Below, in pieces: positions 14,765 through 23,796 of a DNA stretch of 64,000 bases. This DNA is from Franzmannia qiaohouensis (GTDB taxonomy: Bacteria > Pseudomonadota > Gammaproteobacteria > Pseudomonadales > Halomonadaceae), in the NCBI RefSeq assembly GCF_031451695.1, contig NZ_JARWAM010000002.1:372001-436000 (forward strand), given 5' to 3'. Position 1 is the first letter of the stretch, and every line of letters starts with the position of its first letter. The notes under the pieces are model-generated. The model had not been told where the DNA came from. It saw only the letters and a program-made list of their open reading frames with translations, and ran no database searches. The position numbers were made by a program, and so were the translations under genes.

Positions 14765-17700
14765 GCTTCTGCTCTCTCTGCTCGAGACGACGGGCGCGGC
14801 GACGCGAGCCCAGATCGTCCATCAGTTTATAGAAGAGTGGCACGAACAGCAGCGCCAGGGTACTGGCGAAGATCATGCCGCCCACCACCACGGTGCCGAT
14901 TTCCTGGCGGCTTGCCGCCCCCGCGCCGCTGGCGAACACCAGCGGCAGCGTGCCGATGATGAAGGTCAGCGCGGTCATGATGATGGCGCGGAAACGCTGC
15001 CGGGCAGCGGCCATGGCGGCGTCGAAGGAGGACATCCCGGCGCGCCGGTTCTGGGCGGCGAACTCGACGATCAGGATGGCATTCTTGGCCGCCAGGCCGA
15101 TCAGTACCAGCAGGCCCACCTGGAAGTAGATGTCGTTGGGGAAGCCTCGCAGCATCGCCGCCAGCGACGCCCCCAGCACCCCGAACGGCACCGCCGAGGC
15201 GACCGCCAGCGGCAGGGTCCAGCGCTCGTACTGGGCGGCCAGGATCAGGAACACCATCACCAGCCCCAGGCCGAAGGCCAGGCCACCGGCCCCCGCCGCG
15301 GCGTCGAGCTGATAGGCTTCGCCGGTCCAGCCCAGCGAGGAGTTGCCGTCGGTCAGCACTTCGGCGGCCACCGCGTCCATCGCCTCCTTGGCCTGGCCGG
15401 TGGTATAGCCGGGTGCGGCATCGGCCAGGAACTTGGCGGCGCTGTTGACGTTGAAGCGGTTGATGATGTCCGGCCCCGGCGTGCGCTCCAGCGTCACCAG
15501 GGTCGACAGCGGCAGCATCTCGCCGCTGTCGGAACGCACGAAGACCTTGTTGAGGTCTTCCGGCTGGCCGCGGAACTCGGCCTCCGACTGCAGGTTCACC
15601 TGCCAGTTGCGCCCGGCCAGGGTGAAGTCGTTGACGTACAGCGAGCCGAAGGTGCTCTGCATGGTCTCGAAGATCTGGTTGATCGGCACGCCCATGGCGC
15701 GGGCCTTCTCGCGATCGACCTCGGCGTGATAGCGCGGGATGCTGGTGTCCAGGGTGGAGCGCGCATTGACCAGTTCGGGTCGCTCGTTGGCCGCCGCGGA
15801 GAGCCGCTGGGCCAGTTCGGCGATCTCGTCAGGCGTGCTGTCGCCGCGCACCTCGAGATACCCCTCGACCCCACCGGTCAGCGACAGCCCCTGGATCGGC
15901 GGCGGCGTGAAGGCCAGCACGTTGGCCTCGGGGATGCCCGCGCCCATGCCCATGATGCGGCCCGCCAGCGAGGCGGCATCCTGCCCTTCACCGGTACGCT
16001 CGCTCCAGTCGGCGAGGTTGGCAAAGCCAACCCCGGCGTTGCTGCGCAGCGAACCGGCAATGATGTCGAAGCCTGCGAAGCTGGTGAACTGGTCCACCTC
16101 GTCCATGTCGGTGAGCATCGCCGAGACCTGGTCGCGCACGCTCTCGGTGCGCGACAGCGCCGACACCGCCGGCAGCTGGTAGACCACCAGCGCCACGCCC
16201 TGGTCCTCCTGGGGCACCAGGCCCGGAGCCATGCGACTCATCGAGAAGACCGTCACCGCCAGCACGCCGATGAACAGCACGCAGCCGATCACGGCATGCC
16301 GCAACAGCTTGTGTACCACCCAGGCGAAGCCGTTGGTGAGCTTGTCGAAGCCGCGGTTGAACAGCTCGAAGGGCTTGGCCACCTTGTGCTTCTGGCCGTC
16401 CAGCAGCAGCGCACACATCGCCGGCGTCAAGGTCAGGGCCACCACCCCGGAGACCACCACCGAGATGGCGATGGTCACCGCGAACTGGCGGTAGAGCTCG
16501 CCGGTCAGGCCGCCGAGGAAGGTCACCGGGGCGAACACCGCCACCAGCACCAGGGTCGAGGAGAGCACCGCCCCGGCCACCTGCTGCATGGTCTTGATCG
16601 AGGCTTCGCGAGCCTCCATGCCCTTCTCGCGCATCAGCCGGTCGACGTTCTCGAGTACGATGATGGCGTTATCGACCACGATGCCGATCGCCAGCACCAG
16701 CCCGAACAGCGTCAACAGGTTGACCGAGAACCCCAGCGCCAACATGCCGGTGAAGGTGCCGATCAGCGATACCGGGATCGCCGCCACCGGAATCAGCGTG
16801 GCGCGCAGGTGCTGCAGGAACAGGAAAGTCACCAGCACCACCAGTGCCACTGCGACCAGCAGGGTGATGAACACCTCCTGGATCGAGATTTCGACGAACT
16901 CGGTAGTGTCGTAGGGGATGGTGTACTCGACGCCTTCGGGGAAGCGCGTGGCGATGTCATCCAGCGCATCACGCACCGCGTCGGCGGTTTCCAGGGCGTT
17001 GGCCCCAGGCTGCAGGTAGATGCCCATGGGCACCGCGTTCTGGCCGTTATAGGTGGCCGAGAAAGCGTAGTTCTGGGCCCCCAGCTCGGCCCGCGCCACG
17101 TCGCCCAGGCGCAGGCTGCCACCATCCTCGTCGGCGCGCAGGATGATGTTCTCGAACTCCTCCGGGTCGGAGAGCTGGCCGCGGGTGGTCACCGTGAAGG
17201 TGAACGCCTGGTCGTCCACCGAGGGCTCGGCGCCCAGCTGGCCGGCGGCGAACTGGGCGTTCTGCTCGCGGATCGCCGCGGCAACGTCGGACGGCGTCAG
17301 GTCGAACTGCGACAGCTTGTCCGGCGACAGCCACACCCGCATCGAGTAGTCCTGGGCACCGAACAGCGAGGCGTCGCCAACCCCGGGAATACGCACCAGC
17401 TCGTCGAGTACGTTGAGCAGCGCATAGTTGGAGATGAACAGCGGATCCTGGCTGCCGTCCGGCGAGTACATCACCGGCACCATCAGGATATTGGTGGAGC
17501 GCGCCTCGACCCGCACGCCCTGGTCGCGGACCTGCTGCGGCACCCGCGCCAGGCCAGCCTGCACGCGGTTGTTGACGTTGATCGCCGCCTGGTCAGGATC
17601 GGTCCCCATCTCGAACGAGACGGTGATCTGCAGGCTGCCGGCATCGGTGGCACTCGACTCCATGTAGATCATGTCGTCGACGCCGTTGATCTCCTGCTCG

Positions 17701-17894
17701 AGCGGCGCCGCCACCGCCTCGGACAGCACCTCGGCGCTGGCGCCGGGGTAGTTGGCCTGCACCACGATCTGCGGTGGCACCACGTCGGGGTACTGCTCCA
17801 CCGGCAGTGCGCGCAGCGCGGCAAGCCCCGCCAGCACGATGACAATGGAGATGACCGAGGCGAAGATCGGCCGGTCAATGAAGAACCTGAGCAT
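14757..17894 (-). CDS. RND multidrug efflux transporter, HAE1 (AcrB) family
   Basis: A 1045-residue inner-membrane proton/drug antiporter of normal length. The start is typical (MLRFFIDRPIFASVISI), large periplasmic loops are present, and the family motifs show in TM4 (LAIGIVVDNAIIVLENV) and TM10 (LAAKNAILIVEFA, with the conserved Lys). In TM4 the usual Asp-Asp proton pair reads Asp-Asn, a variant also found in other members. The ATG at 17894 overlaps the adaptor stop (TGATG) and follows GAGGAGG, which decides the start over the GTG one codon earlier. Substrates are not predictable but should be amphiphilic drugs or biocides. Confidence 0.95.
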   Translation of the reverse strand: MLRFFIDRPIFASVISIVIVLAGLAALRALPVEQYPDVVPPQIVVQANYPGASAEVLSEAVAAPLEQEINGVDDMIYMESSATDAGSLQITVSFEMGTDPDQAAINVNNRVQAGLARVPQQVRDQGVRVEARSTNILMVPVMYSPDGSQDPLFISNYALLNVLDELVRIPGVGDASLFGAQDYSMRVWLSPDKLSQFDLTPSDVAAAIREQNAQFAAGQLGAEPSVDDQAFTFTVTTRGQLSDPEEFENIILRADEDGGSLRLGDVARAELGAQNYAFSATYNGQNAVPMGIYLQPGANALETADAVRDALDDIATRFPEGVEYTIPYDTTEFVEISIQEVFITLLVAVALVVLVTFLFLQHLRATLIPVAAIPVSLIGTFTGMLALGFSVNLLTLFGLVLAIGIVVDNAIIVLENVDRLMREKGMEAREASIKTMQQVAGAVLSSTLVLVAVFAPVTFLGGLTGELYRQFAVTIAISVVVSGVVALTLTPAMCALLLDGQKHKVAKPFELFNRGFDKLTNGFAWVVHKLLRHAVIGCVLFIGVLAVTVFSMSRMAPGLVPQEDQGVALVVYQLPAVSALSRTESVRDQVSAMLTDMDEVDQFTSFAGFDIIAGSLRSNAGVGFANLADWSERTGEGQDAASLAGRIMGMGAGIPEANVLAFTPPPIQGLSLTGGVEGYLEVRGDSTPDEIAELAQRLSAAANERPELVNARSTLDTSIPRYHAEVDREKARAMGVPINQIFETMQSTFGSLYVNDFTLAGRNWQVNLQSEAEFRGQPEDLNKVFVRSDSGEMLPLSTLVTLERTPGPDIINRFNVNSAAKFLADAAPGYTTGQAKEAMDAVAAEVLTDGNSSLGWTGEAYQLDAAAGAGGLAFGLGLVMVFLILAAQYERWTLPLAVASAVPFGVLGASLAAMLRGFPNDIYFQVGLLVLIGLAAKNAILIVEFAAQNRRAGMSSFDAAMAAARQRFRAIIMTALTFIIGTLPLVFASGAGAASRQEIGTVVVGGMIFASTLALLFVPLFYKLMDDLGSRRRARRLEQREQKHA

Positions 17895-19135
17895 CACGCC
17901 TCCTCGTCATCGGGGACTTGCTGTTCAGCGTCGAACGCCGACTGCTCGGCCTCTTCGGCGGCCTCCTCGTCGTCCTCGATCTCCGACGCCGAGACATCCA
18001 TGCCGTCCTGCAGTGCCACCTGGCCGTTGACCACCACCCGGTCGCCGCGCTCGAGGCCGCCAATGATGATCTGCTGGCCCTGCTGCACTGGCCCCAGCTG
18101 TACGCTGCGCGCCTGGGCCTTGTCGTCGTCGTCGACGACGAATACCTGAGGGCCCTCGGCGCCCTGGCCAACTGACTGGGGCGGAATCAGGAAGGCATCC
18201 TCGAGGGTCTGCACCACCACCCGCACACGCACGAACTGCCCCGGCACCACCTCGCCGTCGGCGTTGCGGAAGACTGCCCGCGCCGACACGCTGCCGGTGC
18301 GCGGGTCGATGGTGCTGTCGGTGAAGTCGACCTGGCCAGCCTGGTCATAGTCGCTGCCGTCAGGCAGGATCAGCGTCGCTTCGCGGGGCGACTCGGCACC
18401 GCTGGCGGCCATCGCCCGGCGCGCGGTGCGCTGCAGGGCGGCATCGTTCTCGGGCAGCGAGAAGCGCACGTGGATCGGATCCTGCTGGGTGACGCTGGTC
18501 AGCAGTTGGCCACGATCGATCAAGCTGCCCTCCGGGAAGCTCTCGAGCCCGGTTACCCCCGCCAGCGGCGCGGTGACCTCGGTGTAGTCGAGATTGAGCT
18601 GGGCGTCGGCGACGCCGGCATCGGCCAGGGCATAGCGCGCCTCGGCCAGCTCGCGTCCCGACAGGGCAGTATCACGCTCGCGCTCGCTGACCGCGTTCTG
18701 ATCGAACAGCGACGAGATCCGCTGCCACTCGCGGCGCGCCTGGTTGAGATCGGCCTGGGCATTGGCCCGCTCGGCCTCGGCGCGGCGCAGCGCGATCTCG
18801 TAGGGCTCGCGGTCGATGCGAAACAGCGCTTCGCCCTCCTCGACCACCTGGCCCTCGGTATAGAGGCGCTCCTGCAGGATCCCCTCGACCCGGGCTCGCA
18901 CCTCGACCTCACGCGAGCCGCGGGCGCGCCCGGCGTACTCCTGCACCACCTCGACGTCGCGCGGCTCGACGCTGATCACCGATACCGTGGTCGGCGGTGG
19001 CCCACCCGCCTCGCCGCCCGGAGGCCCCTCCTCATCCTCGCCGTTCTGACCACAGGCCGCCAAGCCTACGCTGATCAGCCCTGCCAACAGCAGGGTTCGA
19101 ATCGGGGTCACGCCCGCTCGGGGTGCCAGTCGCAT
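17894..19135 (-). CDS. RND efflux periplasmic adaptor (AcrA/MexA type lipoprotein)
   Basis: A 413-residue membrane fusion protein. The signal peptide ends in a lipobox (VGLAAC), followed by a Gly/Pro-rich linker. The barrel-sandwich halves surround a coiled-coil hairpin: EVRARVEGILQERLYTEGQ then NAQADLNQARREWQRISSLF and LDYTEVTAPLAGVTG. Beta-barrel and membrane-proximal domains follow, and the C-terminus is unusually acidic (DDEEAAEEAEQ). It links the inner-membrane pump to the outer-membrane channel. It is the first gene of the operon, transcribed from the promoter at 19199-19224. Confidence 0.94.
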   Translation of the reverse strand: MRLAPRAGVTPIRTLLLAGLISVGLAACGQNGEDEEGPPGGEAGGPPPTTVSVISVEPRDVEVVQEYAGRARGSREVEVRARVEGILQERLYTEGQVVEEGEALFRIDREPYEIALRRAEAERANAQADLNQARREWQRISSLFDQNAVSERERDTALSGRELAEARYALADAGVADAQLNLDYTEVTAPLAGVTGLESFPEGSLIDRGQLLTSVTQQDPIHVRFSLPENDAALQRTARRAMAASGAESPREATLILPDGSDYDQAGQVDFTDSTIDPRTGSVSARAVFRNADGEVVPGQFVRVRVVVQTLEDAFLIPPQSVGQGAEGPQVFVVDDDDKAQARSVQLGPVQQGQQIIIGGLERGDRVVVNGQVALQDGMDVSASEIEDDEEAAEEAEQSAFDAEQQVPDDEEA

Positions 19136-19198
19136 GAGGTGCCTCCAGGTGTGAAACGTATAAGTGGCTCCGTCCTCGAGCCACCGGGAAAGGTGCGC

Positions 19199-19224
19199 AT
19201 TATAGTTACATTCATGTATGTATG
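19199..19224 (-). promoter_or_regulatory. Efflux operon promoter with AcrR-type operator
   Basis: On the minus strand a perfect TATAAT (19204-19199) lies directly after the AcrR-like element CATACATACATGAATGTAA (19224-19206). The operator thus fills the spacer and -35 region. The same core element precedes the tetR gene at 12553-12570. Confidence 0.65.
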
Positions 19225-19289
19225 CCAGGCTTGTACCAGGTCAATTTATGTGAACAGCCGGCACCCTAGCGGCTTAACCATACTTGAGG

Positions 19290-21209
19290 TCAAGCATCGC
19301 TCGCGGCGTCACGGCGGCGATAGTCACGCGGCTCGACGCCCCACTTGCGCAGCCGTGAGAACAGCGTGGTCGGCTTGAGGCCCAGCAGCTCGGCGGCGCC
19401 ATCGCGGCCCGAGACCTTGCCCGCACAGCGCTGCAGCGCGGCGATGGCGTTGTCGCGCTGGCGGCGGCACAGTTCCTGCTCCGGCAGCGGCGCGCTGGCA
19501 TCAGCTGCCGTGACCGCCGGCTCGGATGGCTCACGGCGCGGGCTCGGCGGCTCGCCGAGCAGCAGGTCGTCGAACATCAGGCGCCGATCCTGGGTAACGA
19601 TCACCTGGCGTTCGATGACGTTCTCCAGTTCACGAATGTTACCCGGCCAGGGGTAGCGCTGCAGGATCTGCAGCTGGGCCGGCGGGATCCTCACCCCCGG
19701 CTTGTTGAACTTCTGGCAGGCGCGCTGCAGGAAGTGCCGGGCCAGCAGCGGCACATCCTCGATGCGGCTGCGCAACGGCACCGATTCGATCGGGAAGACA
19801 TTGAGGCGGAAATAGAGGTCCTCGCGAAACTCGCCGGCCTCGATCATATCGCGCAGGTCGCGGTTGGTGGCGGCGATCACCCGCACATCCACCTCGCGGG
19901 TGCGATTGCCGCCAATCCGCTCGAACTGCTGATCCTGAAGCACCCGCAGCAGCTTGCTCTGCAGCGCCAGCGGAATTTCGCCCACCTCGTCGAGAAACAG
20001 GGTGCCGCCATCGGCCAGCTCGAAGCGCCCCGGCCGATCGTTGACGGCGCCGGTGAAGGCGCCCTTCACATGGCCGAAGAACTCGCTTTCGAACAGGTCG
20101 TGGGGAATCGCCGCGCAGTTGACGCGAATCAGCGGCCGGTCGCTGCGCTCGCTGCCGACGTGAATGGCGCGGGCGATCAGCTCCTTGCCGGTGCCCGACT
20201 CGCCGCTGATCAGGACATTGGCATCGGTGGGCGCGACCAGCGCGATCTGGCGGATCAGCTGCACCACCGCCGGGCTCTCGCCGACGATCTCGCGGTGGTT
20301 GAGCTCGGCCTTGATCTCCTCCTGCAGGTACTGGTTCTCGAGTTCGAGACGCTGCTTGAGCGACTCGACTTCGGCCAGGGCGTCGCGCAGTTGCTGCTCG
20401 GCGCGCTTGCGCTCGCGAATATCGCGGAACAGCACCACCGCCCCCACCAACCGCCCCATCTCGAAGATCGGCGTGCTGGTGTACTCCACCGGGATCGCCT
20501 CGCCGTTCTTGTGCCAGAACACTTCGTCGTCGACGCGATGCACCTGGCCGTCGCTGAACGAGGCGTGGATCGGGCACTGCTGCACCGGGAAATGGCTGCC
20601 GTCGGCGTGGGTGTGGTGAAACATCAGGTGGGCATCGTGACCGACCATGTCGTCGCTGCTCCAGCCCAGGATGCGCTCGGCGGCGGGATTGACGAAGGTG
20701 GTCTTGCCCTCGGCGTCGAGGCCGTAGATCCCCTCCCCGGCGGCGCCCAGGATCAGCTGATTCTGGCGCTCGATACGCTCGAAGACCTGCTCGACCCGCT
20801 CCCAGCCGACGTGGCCGCGGCGGTGCTGGCGACGCAGGTCGGCCTTGGCACGGCGCTGCTCTGCCTGGTCGCGGTCGGTCAGGGTCAACAGCAGCGTCTG
20901 GCCATCGTCGAGGCGCTGGCCGAATACCTCGACGTTGTGCGGCTGGCGGGCCAGGTCGAGCACCACCAGGTCATCCGACCAGCCCGGCGAGCGGGTCAGC
21001 ACCTCATCGGTAAAGCTCACCCACAGCGGCAGCGATGCGCCCAGGAAATGGCTGACTGGCCGGCTTGCCAACGCCTCGGCGTCACCGCCCAGCAGGCGGC
21101 TGGCGGCGGGATTGGCCTCCAGCAGCTGATCGGCTAACGGATCGACCACCAGCATGGCCTGGGGCGATTGCAGGAAGACGCGCTGATGCAGGGGCGATAC
21201 AGGGGGCAT
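19290..21209 (-). CDS. PAS-containing sigma-54-dependent enhancer-binding protein
   Basis: A 639-residue activator. Two PAS-like sensor regions (about residues 10-120 and 145-265) are followed by a coiled coil (ALAEVESLKQRLELENQYL). A complete AAA+ domain comes next: Walker A GESGTGKE, the sigma-54 contact loop GAFTGA, Walker B LFLDEVGEI and the arginine-finger region. A Fis-type HTH lies at the C-terminus (DGAAELLGLKPTTLFSRLRK). It is divergent from the cyanate operon, whose upstream region carries a -24/-12 promoter and three palindromes. It very probably activates cyanate use when its PAS domains sense a signal. Most known cyanate operons use a LysR-type CynR instead. Confidence 0.92.
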   Translation of the reverse strand: MPPVSPLHQRVFLQSPQAMLVVDPLADQLLEANPAASRLLGGDAEALASRPVSHFLGASLPLWVSFTDEVLTRSPGWSDDLVVLDLARQPHNVEVFGQRLDDGQTLLLTLTDRDQAEQRRAKADLRRQHRRGHVGWERVEQVFERIERQNQLILGAAGEGIYGLDAEGKTTFVNPAAERILGWSSDDMVGHDAHLMFHHTHADGSHFPVQQCPIHASFSDGQVHRVDDEVFWHKNGEAIPVEYTSTPIFEMGRLVGAVVLFRDIRERKRAEQQLRDALAEVESLKQRLELENQYLQEEIKAELNHREIVGESPAVVQLIRQIALVAPTDANVLISGESGTGKELIARAIHVGSERSDRPLIRVNCAAIPHDLFESEFFGHVKGAFTGAVNDRPGRFELADGGTLFLDEVGEIPLALQSKLLRVLQDQQFERIGGNRTREVDVRVIAATNRDLRDMIEAGEFREDLYFRLNVFPIESVPLRSRIEDVPLLARHFLQRACQKFNKPGVRIPPAQLQILQRYPWPGNIRELENVIERQVIVTQDRRLMFDDLLLGEPPSPRREPSEPAVTAADASAPLPEQELCRRQRDNAIAALQRCAGKVSGRDGAAELLGLKPTTLFSRLRKWGVEPRDYRRRDAASDA

Positions 21210-21261
21210 GGCGGGCTCCTCAATGGCACATGCCCAAGGTCATACAAAACCCGCGCCAGTG

Positions 21262-21312
21262 ACGATATTTCGTATAAAAACCAACGAAATATCGTAGATG
21301 ACGAAATTTCGT
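21262..21312. promoter_or_regulatory. Three upstream activator sites, ACGA-N4-TCGT
   Basis: Three copies of the palindrome ACGA-N4-TCGT lie at 21262-21273, 21284-21295 and 21301-21312. The first two form a larger perfect inverted repeat (CGATATTTCGT / ACGAAATATCG) and the third is itself perfect. They sit 84-134 bases upstream of the -24/-12 promoter, the usual place for enhancer sites of a sigma-54 activator. They also lie 53-104 bases before the activator's own start codon, so autoregulation is possible. Confidence 0.75.
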
Positions 21313-21395
21313 GATTACCGACCACTCCCTCCCGGACGCCATCCAGTACCGCCAACCCACTGTATGACAACGACTATCTGTTCCTTGGCGGTAAC

Positions 21396-21411
21396 TGGCA
21401 CGGGCCTGGCA
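21396..21411 (+). promoter_or_regulatory. Sigma-54 (-24/-12) promoter of the cyanate operon
   Basis: TGGCACGGGCCTGGCA matches the sigma-54 consensus TGGCACG-N4-TTGCA at every specified position but one. The essential GG and GC dinucleotides are ten bases apart, as required. The first gene starts 90 bases downstream. Confidence 0.85.
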
Positions 21412-21500
21412 ATGGTTGTCCTAGCGTCGCCGTAACTCCCGCTACTGCACCACCGCGGCGCATCCCGACGTCCCACTGCTTCCATGAGGTGAACAACAAC

Positions 21501-22916
21501 ATGAGCGATCACAACGAACACAACAGCCTGGGCAACCCCTTCGATCATCGCCAGTCGTTGATTCATGGCCGCCACTGCGACTGCCACGACTGCCGCCACG
21601 ACGCCGCGGCACGCCTCGCCTCCGATGGCACCAAGCGCGACGCTGCGCAGCCCGCCAACAGCGAGGAGATGATGGATCGCGTGGTCGAGAGCGCGCTGGT
21701 GCGCGGCATGTTCGGCCATAGCGATATGCATCGCCGCCAGTTCATGAAACTGGTCGGCGGCGGCACCGTGGCCGCCGCGCTGGCCAGCCTGTTCCCCATG
21801 GACGCCATCAAGGCGGCGGTCAAGGAGGATCTTGGCCCGCTGGAGAAGACCGAACTGGACGTCGGCTTCATTCCCATCACCTGTGCCACACCGATCATCA
21901 TGGCCCACCCGATGGGTTTCTATGAGCGCTATGGCCTCGACGTCAACGTCATCAAGACCGCTGGCTGGGCGCTGATCCGCGACAACTCGCTCAACGATAC
22001 CTTCGATGCCGCGCACATGCTGTCACCGATGCCGCTGGCGATGAGCCTCGGCGCCGGCTCCAGTCGCCGCTCCTTCATTACCCCGGCCATCGAGAACATC
22101 AACGGCCAGGCGATCGTGCTGCACCTCGACCACCAGGACAAGCGCGACCCGCAGCAGTGGAAGGGCTTCACCTTCGGCGTGCCCTTCGAGTACTCGATGC
22201 ACAACTTCCTGCTGCGCTACTACGTCGCCGAGCACGGCCTCGACCCCGACCAGGACATCCAGATCCGCGTCATCCCGCCGCCCGAGATGGTCGCCAACCT
22301 GCGCGCCGGCAACATCGACGGCTTCCTGTCACCGGACCCGTTCAACCAGCGTGCGGTCTACGAGCGCATCGGCTTCATCCACCTGCTGACCCAGGAGATC
22401 TGGGACGGTCATCCGTGCTGCGCCTTCGCCACCAGCGCCACCTTCGCCCGCGAGAACCCCAATACCTACGGCGCGCTGCTGCGGGCGATCATCGACGCCA
22501 CCCAGTACTCCTCGGACCCTGCCAACCGCTCCGAGATCGCCGAGGCCATTGCCCCCACCAACTACCTCAACCAGCCGGTCAACGTCATCGAGCAGGTCCT
22601 GACCGGGCGTTTCGCCGACGGCCTGGGCGAGGTGCGCGACGTCCCCGACCGCATCGATTTCGACCCCTTCCCCTGGCACTCCATGGCGGTGTGGATCCTG
22701 ACCCAGATGAAGCGCTGGGGCTATATCGACGGCGATGTCGACTACCAGCAGGTGGCCCGCGATGTGTTCCTGGCCAGCGAAGCCGGCGAGGTGATGCGCG
22801 AGCTGGGCTACGAGGCCCCGCAAGAGACCTCGCGCAACTACCAGATCATGGGCAAGACCTTCGACTACACCGATCCCGAAGCCTATCTCGACAGCTTCGA
22901 CATCCGCAGGAGCTAA
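21501..22916 (+). CDS. Cyanate/nitrate-type ABC transporter substrate-binding protein (Tat-exported)
   Basis: A 471-residue protein of the NrtA/CmpA family. It carries a long N-terminal extension (about 70 residues, with a Cys/His-rich HCDCHDCRHD segment) before a twin-arginine signal (HRRQFMKLVGGGTVAAALAS). This suggests folded export and perhaps metal binding in the leader. The binding domain follows (DVGFIPITCATPIIMAHPMG; GNIDGFLSPDPFNQRAVYE). It would capture cyanate in the periplasm and pass it to the permease three bases downstream. The ATG at 21501 is preferred over an in-frame GTG at 21489 because GAGGTG lies nine bases before it. Context with cyanase makes cyanate the likely ligand. 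Confidence 0.85.
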   Translation: MSDHNEHNSLGNPFDHRQSLIHGRHCDCHDCRHDAAARLASDGTKRDAAQPANSEEMMDRVVESALVRGMFGHSDMHRRQFMKLVGGGTVAAALASLFPMDAIKAAVKEDLGPLEKTELDVGFIPITCATPIIMAHPMGFYERYGLDVNVIKTAGWALIRDNSLNDTFDAAHMLSPMPLAMSLGAGSSRRSFITPAIENINGQAIVLHLDHQDKRDPQQWKGFTFGVPFEYSMHNFLLRYYVAEHGLDPDQDIQIRVIPPPEMVANLRAGNIDGFLSPDPFNQRAVYERIGFIHLLTQEIWDGHPCCAFATSATFARENPNTYGALLRAIIDATQYSSDPANRSEIAEAIAPTNYLNQPVNVIEQVLTGRFADGLGEVRDVPDRIDFDPFPWHSMAVWILTQMKRWGYIDGDVDYQQVARDVFLASEAGEVMRELGYEAPQETSRNYQIMGKTFDYTDPEAYLDSFDIRRS

Positions 22917-22919
22917 CTC

Positions 22920-23780
22920 ATGGACCGCACGACCACCGAGTGGAACTTCAGCCTCAACGTCCGCGCCGGCATCCTTGCCGTACTGCTGCTGGCGCTGTTC
23001 GTCGGCCTTTGGGAGGGCCTCAACCGCGCGCCGATCCTGGGGGCTGGCGGCGGCGAACTCAGCGAGTACGAGCAGCTGATGGCCGGCGCCGACGAGACCG
23101 CCAGCGTACCGCCGCCCTCGGCGATCGTGGTGCGCGCCTGGGAGCAGCTGTCGGATCCCTTCTACGATGCCGGCCCCAACGACAAGGGCATCGGCATCCA
23201 GCTTGGCTACTCGCTGTTCCGGGTACTGACCGGCTATTTCGCCGCGGCGCTGATCGCGATCCCTATCGGCTTCCTGATCGGCATGTCACCGCTGGCCTAC
23301 AAGGCGCTCAACCCCTTTATCCAGGTGCTGCGACCGATCTCGCCGCTGGCCTGGATGCCGCTGGCGCTGTTCATCATCCGCGACGCCCAGGCCTCGGCGA
23401 TCTTCGTGATCTTCATCTGCTCGATCTGGCCAATGCTGCTGAATACCGCCTTCGGCGTAGCCGGGGTCAGGCAGGACTGGGTCAACGTCGCGCGCACCCA
23501 TGAGCTGTCGCCGCTCAAGACCGCCTTCCAGGTGATCCTGCCCGCCGCGGCACCGACCATTCTCACCGGCATGCGCATCTCCATCGGCATCGCCTGGCTG
23601 GTGATCGTCGCCGCTGAGATGCTCGTCGGCGGCACCGGCATTGGCTACTACGTGTGGAACGAGTGGAACAACCTCGACCTGACCAGCGTGATCTTCTCGA
23701 TCCTGCTGATCGGCGTGGTGGGCATGCTGCTCGACCTGGCCCTCGGTGCCGTCGCCAAGCTGGTCGCCTACCAGGAATAA
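22920..23780 (+). CDS. Cyanate ABC transporter permease (NrtB/CynB type)
   Basis: A 286-residue inner-membrane permease with an N-terminal transmembrane helix, a periplasmic loop of about 60 residues and five further helices. The coupling motif of binding-protein-dependent permeases is seen in the EAA-like region (VNVARTHELSPLKTAFQVILPAAAPTI). It starts three bases after the binding-protein stop and precedes the ATPase, so it is the channel for cyanate uptake. Confidence 0.88.
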   Translation: MDRTTTEWNFSLNVRAGILAVLLLALFVGLWEGLNRAPILGAGGGELSEYEQLMAGADETASVPPPSAIVVRAWEQLSDPFYDAGPNDKGIGIQLGYSLFRVLTGYFAAALIAIPIGFLIGMSPLAYKALNPFIQVLRPISPLAWMPLALFIIRDAQASAIFVIFICSIWPMLLNTAFGVAGVRQDWVNVARTHELSPLKTAFQVILPAAAPTILTGMRISIGIAWLVIVAAEMLVGGTGIGYYVWNEWNNLDLTSVIFSILLIGVVGMLLDLALGAVAKLVAYQE

Positions 23781-23796
23781 CCTTGAGGAGAGAGAC

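Noticed and set aside
14763..18149. 1128-codon open frame on the plus strand
   Set aside because: It lies wholly antisense to the RND pump and adaptor genes, is extremely His/Gln/Arg/Gly-rich and has no family motif. It is a by-product of GC-rich codon use.
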